The notes beneath the pieces were generated by a model. The model was not told the DNA's origin, made no database searches, and worked only from the letters and a program-made list of their open reading frames with translations. A stretch of 64,000 nucleotides of DNA from Chromatiaceae bacterium (GTDB lineage: Bacteria > Pseudomonadota > Gammaproteobacteria > Chromatiales > Chromatiaceae): the NCBI GenBank assembly GCA_016714645.1, contig JADKCI010000001.1, positions 1,116,001 to 1,180,000 of the forward strand, in the 5' to 3' direction. A program made the position numbers and the translations under genes. This document shows, in pieces, positions 57,596 through 64,000 of the stretch; the first letter of the stretch is position 1; each line of letters starts with the position of its first letter.

Positions 57596-59275
57596 TCAGG
57601 GTTCGCTAACGTAGATTTCGACACGCCGATTTTGGCTCCGGCCAGCCGGGGTGTCGTTGGTGGCGATGGGCTTGGTCTCGCCATTACCTTGGGCGGTCAG
57701 ACGCTCGGCGGCGACGCCCCGTTCGACCAGGGCCGCCATGATGGCATCCGCGCGCTGCTGTGACAGGGCGAGGTTTGTCTCGTCACGCCCCGAGCTATCC
57801 GTATAGCCCTCGATCCGGACCTTGAGTTCCGGGAACTCGACCAGGACGGCGGCGAGCTGGTCGAGACTGGGGATCGGGCCGGCGGGGAGGGTGCCCTTGC
57901 CCGTGAGGAATCGCGTCTCGGTTTCCTTCAAGGTGAAGAGGATGCCTTCCTGGGTGGTGCGGCCGCCCAGGCCGCTCAGGCGGGTCAAGGCCTCCCGCTG
58001 ATGCTTGAGGGCCGCCTCGGCCCCCGTCTTCGCACGGTTCAGATCGGCTTCCGCCTGTTGACGCAGGGCGTCCACTTCAGCCTTAGCCCGGGCCAGATCG
58101 GCCGCCGATTGCTGCCGCAGGGCGTCCAAATCGGACTTGGCGCGGACTTGATCGGCCTCGCCTTGTTGGCGGAGTTTATCCAGTTCCGTGCTCAGGGCAG
58201 CGATCTTATCCTTGCTCGCCGCCAGCTCCCGCGACAGGGCGCCCTGGGCCTCGGCGGCCTCCTGGCTCAAGCGATCGAGTTCGGATTGGGCACCGGCATG
58301 GGCCTGCTGGGTCGTGGCGAGGGTGCCCTGGAGGTTTTCGTGCTCGCCGCGGAGGCTGGACAGGGCGGCGCCGCCGGCATCGATCTCCTGCTTGAGCTGG
58401 GCAATCAGGGCCTCGGCCTCGCCTTTATCCGAGGTGTGGGCCAGGATGGCGGTATCCAGACGGTCAGCGAGTTCCCGCGCCTTTTTCTCCGCTGCGGCGA
58501 CCGCCGCTTCGCCCTGGGTGCGCAGGTCCGTCAGGGCATCGTGCTCCTGGGTCAGGGCGGTATCGGCGGCCTGGAGTTTCAAGGTCGCCGCGCTCAGGTT
58601 TTGCTTGAGCGCCTCGTTCGCTTGCTTGGCCTGGGTCAGATCCTTGTCCAGGGTGGCCAGGTTCGCCCGCTCGGCCTCCAGGGCCTGGCGAGTCTTGAGC
58701 AGTTCGGCGTGCAGGGCCTGGACGCGATGCTCCCAGTTGGCCACTAGGGCCGCCTTTTCCGGGTCACTGCCGACCAGGAGGGTGCGGTATTTCATCGCCT
58801 CGGCCGACAGGTCGGCGGTGATTTGCAGGACATGGGCCTCGTGGGTGGCGGCGGCATCGGTGGCGGCCTGGTTGAGCTGGGCGATGTCGGCCTTCAGGGC
58901 GGTAATTTCATCACCCGCCCCCTGGAGGCGTTGCTCCAGGGTGCTCTCGGCGGCCTTGGCCGCGTCACGCAGGGTGACGAGGGCGGCCTCATGCTCCGCC
59001 TGCTTGGCCTGAACCTGGGCCTTGAGGTCTTGCTGGGCCTTGGTGGCGAGGTACAGATCACCCCCGAGGGCGGTTAGCTTGCTTTTGAGACCGGCTATCT
59101 CCGCTTCGGCGGCCGTCAGGGCCTGGCCCTTCTCGGCGATTACGGCCTGGTGGCCTTGCAACTGCTTTTGGGCGTACTGGTAGTGCCAGACCAGGAGCGC
59201 GCCCAGGCCAAGGACGAGGATGGCCAGAAGCCAGGTCCAGGTGCGTAAGGGAGATGCAATCTTGGGTTCGGTCAT
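57596..59275 (-). CDS. Membrane-anchored coiled-coil protein with OmpA C-terminal domain
   Basis: 559 residues from the ATG at 59275 (AGGAGGAG upstream). One membrane helix near the N-terminus (TWTWLLAILVLGLGALLVWH) is followed by about 400 residues of Ala/Gln/Glu/Lys/Leu-rich coiled coil with near-repeats (SDLDALRQQSAADLARAK, AEVDALRQQAEADLNRAK). The C-terminal OmpA-like domain binds peptidoglycan (VRIEGYTDSSGRDETNLALS, RVEIYVSEP). It probably ties the inner membrane to the cell wall. Confidence 0.88.
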   Translation of the reverse strand: MTEPKIASPLRTWTWLLAILVLGLGALLVWHYQYAQKQLQGHQAVIAEKGQALTAAEAEIAGLKSKLTALGGDLYLATKAQQDLKAQVQAKQAEHEAALVTLRDAAKAAESTLEQRLQGAGDEITALKADIAQLNQAATDAAATHEAHVLQITADLSAEAMKYRTLLVGSDPEKAALVANWEHRVQALHAELLKTRQALEAERANLATLDKDLTQAKQANEALKQNLSAATLKLQAADTALTQEHDALTDLRTQGEAAVAAAEKKARELADRLDTAILAHTSDKGEAEALIAQLKQEIDAGGAALSSLRGEHENLQGTLATTQQAHAGAQSELDRLSQEAAEAQGALSRELAASKDKIAALSTELDKLRQQGEADQVRAKSDLDALRQQSAADLARAKAEVDALRQQAEADLNRAKTGAEAALKHQREALTRLSGLGGRTTQEGILFTLKETETRFLTGKGTLPAGPIPSLDQLAAVLVEFPELKVRIEGYTDSSGRDETNLALSQQRADAIMAALVERGVAAERLTAQGNGETKPIATNDTPAGRSQNRRVEIYVSEP

Positions 59276-59503
59276 CTTCTCCTCCTTAATTTCGTGTGTG
59301 CCGTGCAAGCTGGGGGGGCTGGCCTGGGGGCTGGTTGATCAGCCATCAGTTTATCCCATGGGCTGGCGAGCAGGCAGTCTTTATTGCGGGCAGGCGATGC
59401 CCCGCCGGCCTCGCCCCGCGGGATTTAATAAAGATGGGACGGGGCGGATGACAAGGTCGTGTCGCCCATGCAAAATAGGAGCTTATTCACAACCTACTAC
59501 CCG

Positions 59504-59546
59504 AGCCGCTCCGAACCCCCAATGAGCCGGGTTGGGAGCGGCTTTT
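59504..59546 (+). terminator. Strong hairpin with T-run in the potD leader
   Basis: AGCCGCTCC (59504-59512) pairs with GGAGCGGCT (59535-59543), extended inward by AACCC/GGGTT, then TTTT. It lies 34 bp before the potD start in a divergent region, so no plus-strand gene ends here; it may be an attenuator of the potDABC operon. Confidence 0.6.
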
Positions 59547-59580
59547 AACTGTTTGCTGATTACCCCGGGACACGATCACC

Positions 59581-60672
59581 ATGCGCCAGTTCCTCAAGAA
59601 AATTGCCTGGATTCCCCTGCTCGCCCCTCTGGCGGCAGGCGCGGCGGACGAAACCGTTCACATCTATAACTGGAACGATTACTTCGCGGAAGACACCCTG
59701 GCAGGCTTCCAGGCGCGCACGGGCACGCGGGCGGTGCTGGACCTCTATGACAGCAACGAGATCCTGGACGCCAAGCTGCTCGCGGGTTCCAGCGGCTATG
59801 ACCTCGTCTTCCCCACGGCCCGCCCCTTCGCGGCGCGCCAGATCAAGGCCGGTATCTATCAGCCCCTGGACAAGTCCCAGCTGCCCGGCCTGAAAAACCT
59901 GGACCCCGAGATCTACAGCTCTCTCAAGGACATAGACCCCGACAATAAATACCTGGTGCCCTACATGTGGGGCACTACGGGGTTGGGCATCAACGTCGAT
60001 AAGGTCAAGGCGGCCCTGGGCGAGGAGCCGGTGGCGAGCTGGGCCCTGGTCTTCGACCCGGAAAAGGCCAAGAAGCTGGCCAGTTGCGGTCTGACCCTTT
60101 TTGATGACCCGACGGAGGTCCTCGCCGCCGCCCTTCTCTATCTGGGCAAGGACCCCAACAGCCGTGACAAGAAGGACCTGAAGGCGGTCCAGGACCTCAT
60201 CAAGGCCGTGCATCCCTACATCCGCTATTTCCATACCTCCCAGGTCATCAGCGATCTGGCCAACGGCGACATCTGTATCGCCCAAGGTTATTCCGGAGAT
60301 GTGCTCCAGGCTCGAGACAAGGCTAGGGAGGCGGCAAATGGTGTCAAGGTGGCCTACCTGGTGCCCAAGGAAGGTGCCGTCCTGTGGGTGGATGTCATGG
60401 CCATCCCCAAGGATGCCCCCAATCCTGCCCAAGGCCTGGCCTTTATCGAATATCTCCTGGACCCCAAGGTGATTGCCAACGCCTCCAACTTTGTCAACTA
60501 CGCCAATCCGAACCTGGCGGCGACGGAGTTTCTGGACGAGGCCGTGCGCCAGGATCCCGGCATCTATCCCTCCAAGGAGACCCGCGCCCGCTTCATTACC
60601 CTCAAGGAACCCAGCGACAAGGAGATGCGCGAACTCAACCGCATCTGGACCCGGCTCAAGGCCAATCGCTGA
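59581..60672 (+). CDS. potD: Spermidine/putrescine ABC transporter substrate-binding protein
   Basis: 363 residues. A signal peptide (IAWIPLLAPLAAGAADE) is followed by TVHIYNWNDYFAEDTLAGFQ, the PotD/PotF start, and VPYMWGTTGLGINVDKV, DICIAQGYSGDVLQA. It binds polyamines in the periplasm. First gene of potDABC; PotD versus PotF specificity is not decided here. Confidence 0.92.
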   Translation: MRQFLKKIAWIPLLAPLAAGAADETVHIYNWNDYFAEDTLAGFQARTGTRAVLDLYDSNEILDAKLLAGSSGYDLVFPTARPFAARQIKAGIYQPLDKSQLPGLKNLDPEIYSSLKDIDPDNKYLVPYMWGTTGLGINVDKVKAALGEEPVASWALVFDPEKAKKLASCGLTLFDDPTEVLAAALLYLGKDPNSRDKKDLKAVQDLIKAVHPYIRYFHTSQVISDLANGDICIAQGYSGDVLQARDKAREAANGVKVAYLVPKEGAVLWVDVMAIPKDAPNPAQGLAFIEYLLDPKVIANASNFVNYANPNLAATEFLDEAVRQDPGIYPSKETRARFITLKEPSDKEMRELNRIWTRLKANR

Positions 60673-60699
60673 TCCGGGCCGGCGGGCGGCAAGAAGTCT

Positions 60700-61842
60700 G
60701 TGGCTAGGCCAGAAGATCGGGAACCCGGTGCCCTGGAGGTGTGGCAAGACCCTAAAGCCAGGCCCTATGTGCGTATTGAGGGCGTGAGTCGTCTCTTTGG
60801 CGAGGTTCATGCCCTCAACGGCGTCAGCTTGGATATCTATCAGGGTGAGTTCTTTTCGCTCCTGGGGGGTTCCGGCTGTGGCAAGTCCACCCTGCTGCGT
60901 CTGCTGGCGGGGCTGGACAGTCCCACCCGCGGCCGCATCTGGATCGACGGCGTGGATGTCACCGACATCCCGGCCTACCGGCGGCCGGTCAACATGATGT
61001 TCCAGTCCTACGCCCTTTTCCCCCACATGAACGTGGAGGCCAACATCGAATTTGGCCTCCGGCAAGAGAAGATGCCCCGGGCCGAGCGCGCCGAGCGGAT
61101 CGGTGAAATGCTGGACCTGCTCCATATCGGCGACTTGCGCAAGCGCCGGCCGGACCAACTCTCCGGCGGACAGCGTCAGCGCGTGGCCCTGGCGCGTTCC
61201 CTGGCCAAGCACCCCAAGCTGCTCTTGCTCGACGAACCCCTGGGCGCCCTCGACAAGAAGCTGCGCGTTCACACCCAATTCGAGTTGGTCAAGTTGCAGG
61301 AGCGCATCGGTATCACCTTCGTGACCGTGACGCATGACCAGGAAGAGGCCATGACGATGTCCAGTCGCATCGCGGTCATGGACGCGGGTCAGATCGTGCA
61401 GATCGATACCCCGACCGGTATCTATGAATTCCCTAACTCGCGCCTGGTGGCAAGCTTCATCGGTTCGGTCAATCTCTTCGAGGGCAAGGTGACCGCCCGC
61501 GGTGGCGACGAGGTCCTGGTGGCGGGGGAGGGGGGTCTGCTCATGCGCGTGCATTGCCGCCAGCCCCTGGCCCTGGGGACGCCGGTGGCGGTTGCCGTGC
61601 GGCCGGAGAAGATGCGCCTGTGCGAGGACTGTCCCAGTCCCGGCGAGAATTGCGTCACCGGTCAGGTGCAGGATATCGCCTACCTGGGTGATGTCTCCAT
61701 CTTCCACGTCCGCGTCTCGCCGGAACGCGTCGCCACCATGACCCTGGCCAATATCCATCCCCGTACCGAGCAGAAATTGACCTGGGGCCAGGAGGTGACC
61801 ATGGCCTGGTCACCCGTCTGCGGCGTGGTCCTGACGGATTAG
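60700..61842 (+). CDS. potA: Spermidine/putrescine ABC transporter ATPase
   Basis: 380 residues from a GTG. Walker A GGSGCGKSTLLRLLAGLD, Q-loop MMFQSYALFPHM, signature LSGGQRQRVALARSL, Walker B LLLLDEPLGALD, H-loop TVTHDQEEAM; a TOBE domain follows (PVAVAVRPEKMRLCED). It powers polyamine import. Confidence 0.95.
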   Translation: MARPEDREPGALEVWQDPKARPYVRIEGVSRLFGEVHALNGVSLDIYQGEFFSLLGGSGCGKSTLLRLLAGLDSPTRGRIWIDGVDVTDIPAYRRPVNMMFQSYALFPHMNVEANIEFGLRQEKMPRAERAERIGEMLDLLHIGDLRKRRPDQLSGGQRQRVALARSLAKHPKLLLLDEPLGALDKKLRVHTQFELVKLQERIGITFVTVTHDQEEAMTMSSRIAVMDAGQIVQIDTPTGIYEFPNSRLVASFIGSVNLFEGKVTARGGDEVLVAGEGGLLMRVHCRQPLALGTPVAVAVRPEKMRLCEDCPSPGENCVTGQVQDIAYLGDVSIFHVRVSPERVATMTLANIHPRTEQKLTWGQEVTMAWSPVCGVVLTD

Positions 61843-61890
61843 CGCCATGACGCGTCTGGGTCGCCAGCGGAACAGGGGAAGGTCCTGGGC

Positions 61891-62835
61891 ATGAGCCAGA
61901 ATGCCGACGCTCGGACCGAGGGCTGGCGGGGCTGGATGAGGCGCCGGGGCTACTGGCAACCGGGGCGCTGGGCCAACATCGGCCTGCCCTATTTCTGGCT
62001 GCTGCTCTTCTTCTTTCTACCCTTCGTCATCGTCCTCCAGATCAGCCTGGCGGAGCCCCTGGTGGCCCAGCCACCCTATTCGGCCCTGCTGGAATGGCTG
62101 GATGACGCCGTGCTCCAGATTCGCCTCAACCTGGGCAACTACGCCCTGGTGTGGATGGATGACCTCTACCGCGCCGCCTTCCTCAATTCCGTCTGGGTGG
62201 GTCTGGTCTGCACCTTCCTTTGCCTCCTCATCGGCTACCCCATGGCCTATGCCATCGCCACCGCCCCCGAGCGCTGGCGCGTGCCCCTGCTGATGCTCAT
62301 CATCCTGCCCTTCTGGACCTCTTTCCTGATCCGCGTCTATGCCTGGATCGGCATTCTCAAGAACAATGGCCTGCTCAACAACTTTTTGATATCCATGGGG
62401 GTCATTGATGAGCCCCTGACCATCCTGCATACGCCGCTCGCCGTCTATATTGGCATCGTCTATTCCTATCTGCCCTTCATGGTCCTGCCCCTCTACGCGA
62501 CCCTCAGCCGCCTCGACCTCACCCTGCTGGAGGCGGCGGCGGATCTGGGTTGCCGGCCCTGGCGAGCCTTCGTCCGCGTGACCCTGCCGCTGTCCCTGTC
62601 CGGCATCCTGGCCGGCAGCCTGCTGGTCTTTATCCCGGCGGTGGGCGAGTTTGTCATCCCGGACCTGCTCGGTGGACCCGATTCCCTCATGGTTGGGCGC
62701 ATGCTCTGGACCGAATTCTTTTCCAACAAGGATTGGCCCCTGGCCTCGGCCCTGGCGCTGGTGCTGCTCGCCCTGCTGGTCGTGCCCTTCGTGGCCCTGC
62801 AACGCTGGCAGTCGCGCCTGGAGGGCGAGTCATGA
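61891..62835 (+). CDS. potB: Polyamine ABC transporter permease
   Basis: 314 residues with six membrane segments; the EAA loop LLEAAADLGCRPWRAFVRVT, then LPLSLSGILAG lies in the right place. PotB-type start near NIGLPYFWLLLFFFLPFVIV. Its stop overlaps the potC start. Confidence 0.94.
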   Translation: MSQNADARTEGWRGWMRRRGYWQPGRWANIGLPYFWLLLFFFLPFVIVLQISLAEPLVAQPPYSALLEWLDDAVLQIRLNLGNYALVWMDDLYRAAFLNSVWVGLVCTFLCLLIGYPMAYAIATAPERWRVPLLMLIILPFWTSFLIRVYAWIGILKNNGLLNNFLISMGVIDEPLTILHTPLAVYIGIVYSYLPFMVLPLYATLSRLDLTLLEAAADLGCRPWRAFVRVTLPLSLSGILAGSLLVFIPAVGEFVIPDLLGGPDSLMVGRMLWTEFFSNKDWPLASALALVLLALLVVPFVALQRWQSRLEGES

Positions 62836-63629
62836 AGGGCCATCGCTGGCCTATTTACAGCATGCTGGCCTTCGGCTACGCCTTTCTCTACGTGCCTGTC
62901 TTGCTGCTGGTCATCTATTCCTTCAACGCCTCGCGCCTGGTGACCGTGTGGGGCGGCTTCTCGACCCACTGGTATGGCGAGTTGCTGCGTAACGCCCAGA
63001 TCCTTGATGCCGCCTGGCTGAGCGTCCGCATCGCAACGGTGAACGCCACCCTGGCCGTGATCCTGGGCACCCTGGCGGCCACGGCCCTGGTCCGCTACGG
63101 GCGCTTTCGCGGGCGCGGTGGCTTCGAACTCCTGCTCACGGCGCCCCTGGTCATGCCGGACGTCCTGATCGGTCTGTCCCTCCTGCTCCTCTTCGTCGCC
63201 ATGCAGCAGGTCATCGGCTGGCCCAACGGGCGTGGCTTCACCACCATCGCCATTGCCCACATCACCTTCAGCATGGCCTACGCCACCGTGGTGATACGGG
63301 CGCGCCTGGCACAGATGGACCGCTCCCTGGAGGAGGCCGCCATGGACCTGGGCGCCAGGCCCCTGGTGGTTTATCTGCGCATCACCCTGCCCCTGATCGC
63401 CCCGGCCCTGCTGTCCGCCTGGCTACTGGCCTTCACCCTGTCCCTGGACGATCTGGTCATCGCCAGCTTCGTCGCCGGACCCGCTTCCACTACCCTGCCT
63501 ATGGTCGTCTATTCCAGCGTGCGCCTGGGCGTCTCGCCCCAGATCAATGCCCTGGCCTCCCTCATCCTGCTGTTTGTGTCCCTGGCGGTCATCATCGCGG
63601 GCCTGGCCATGGCGCGCCGGCGGGATTGA
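62832..63629 (+). CDS. potC: Polyamine ABC transporter permease
   Basis: 265 residues from the ATG overlapping the potB stop (ATGA). Six membrane helices, with YVPVLLLVIYSFNASRLVTV at the start and the EAA loop LEEAAMDLGARPLVVYLRIT. It completes the PotABCD importer. Confidence 0.94.
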   Translation: MKGHRWPIYSMLAFGYAFLYVPVLLLVIYSFNASRLVTVWGGFSTHWYGELLRNAQILDAAWLSVRIATVNATLAVILGTLAATALVRYGRFRGRGGFELLLTAPLVMPDVLIGLSLLLLFVAMQQVIGWPNGRGFTTIAIAHITFSMAYATVVIRARLAQMDRSLEEAAMDLGARPLVVYLRITLPLIAPALLSAWLLAFTLSLDDLVIASFVAGPASTTLPMVVYSSVRLGVSPQINALASLILLFVSLAVIIAGLAMARRRD

Positions 63630-63694
63630 CAGGGCATGTGTCTTGGTGCGTTGAAAACCCGAAGTCTTGGTGAAGTGGATGGTGCCCATGTCCC

Positions 63695-63859
63695 CTAATC
63701 AGGGGGCTGGGCCGTCAAATAGTCCGTTGCCACGCCATGATGTTTCCCGGCCTTGGCCAAGCCGCCATCGAAAATGGCGAGGCGTGCCCTCGCTCTGACA
63801 CAGACCGCCAGATGTAACGCATCGCGGGCCCGGAGGGGTATGTCACTCTGATCGGACAT
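63695..63859 (-). pseudogene. C-terminal remnant of a PIN-domain (VapC-like) toxin
   Basis: 54 codons. IPLRARDALHLAVCVRARAR, then LAIFDGGLAKAGKHHGVATD are the last conserved blocks of a PIN nuclease (the RDALHLA Asp and the late D..LAKAA). The first two thirds, with the other acidic residues, are missing, so it cannot be active. Confidence 0.7.
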
Positions 63860-64000
63860 GCCAGCGGCCGTCGCGTCAGGGCCAGAATGCAGGGTTGACG
63901 ATCAACGAAGGCGAATAATTCCGCTAAATCGAAGGGCTGGCTTCCCGCGATCGGTTCGGCGACGATACGCGCGATCGGTACCCCGCGACGGGTGATAACG
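63860..64000 (-). pseudogene. Phd/YefM-type antitoxin fragment at the window edge
   Basis: Minus-strand text VITRRGVPIARIVAEPIAGS, then QPFDLAELFAFVDRQP resembles the C-terminal half of a Phd-family antitoxin ('VITRRGKPVARL'). It then runs out of frame into the PIN remnant, as if a deletion joined antitoxin and toxin. The antitoxin's start is outside the window. Confidence 0.55.

Noticed and set aside
59560..61758. 732-codon open frame on the minus strand
   Set aside because: It is antisense to potD and potA, whose motifs are unmistakable; its composition (Gly/His/Asp-rich) is the usual shadow of high-GC coding DNA.
1..64000. CRISPR array
   Set aside because: No series of evenly spaced direct repeats with unique spacers and no cas gene was found anywhere in the window.

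Overview
The window is chromosomal DNA from a GC-rich phototrophic, nitrogen-fixing gammaproteobacterium, most likely a purple sulfur bacterium (Chromatiaceae). This rests on two peripheral antenna (LH2) pucBA gene pairs and a PucC-type protein, a nifHDK operon beside draT, and typical gammaproteobacterial housekeeping genes (uvrC-pgsA-tRNA-Gly, aat-bpt, hrpB, potABCD). The genus call is inference; no rRNA is present.

1-9980 is accessory and visibly less GC-rich. At the left edge two minus-strand genes overlap by 4 bp: a Rossmann methyltransferase-like gene and a reverse transcriptase that runs off the window. I do not recognise this pair as a described retron or DRT type. A HigBA-like toxin-antitoxin pair with a palindromic operator and a PQQ-type sugar dehydrogenase lipoprotein follow. 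4242-9800 reads as a decayed chromosomal integron: a truncated integrase-like gene on the minus strand, an attI-like junction, then plus-strand cassettes separated by attC-like sites. The cassettes encode an Mrr-like nuclease, two PD-(D/E)xK-like proteins, a DUF4160/DUF2442 pair and a methyltransferase. One attC carries a group II intron whose maturase is broken.

9981-17824 is the nitrogen-fixation block: nifH-nifD-nifK-nifT-ferredoxin-nifY and two nif-linked genes, all on the minus strand, with a sigma-54 promoter before nifH. draT is divergent from nifH and encodes the enzyme that ADP-ribosylates NifH. Next come msrPQ (periplasmic methionine sulfoxide repair) and homospermidine synthase.

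21028-32197 is a metal and envelope block: an RND/CzcCBA-type efflux operon with a DUF3240 gene, a CDF transporter, the remains of a two-component system, a Spy/CpxP-like protein, a His-rich secreted protein, and a PepSY protein with an intact response regulator/histidine kinase pair. Three promoters share one layout: a direct hexamer repeat spaced by 5 nt, then 10-11 nt to a -10 box.

32337-35631 holds a type-5 uracil-DNA glycosylase, uvrC, pgsA and tRNA-Gly(GCC). 35945-40616 is a photosynthetic antenna locus made of two tandem units, each [novel repeat-motif protein - PpsR/CrtJ-type site - promoter - structured leader - pucB - pucA], followed by pucC. A peptide-deformylase homologue comes next.

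41390-52013 is a large Anbu-type proteasome-homologue cluster: Anbu, two alpha-E modules, two circularly permuted ATP-grasp modules and two transglutaminase-like proteins. It is followed by the N-degron tRNA-protein transferases aat and bpt. The right end has hrpB, a CbiX-like chelatase, a coiled-coil OmpA-domain protein, the spermidine/putrescine ABC operon potDABC, and a decayed antitoxin/PIN-toxin remnant at the edge.
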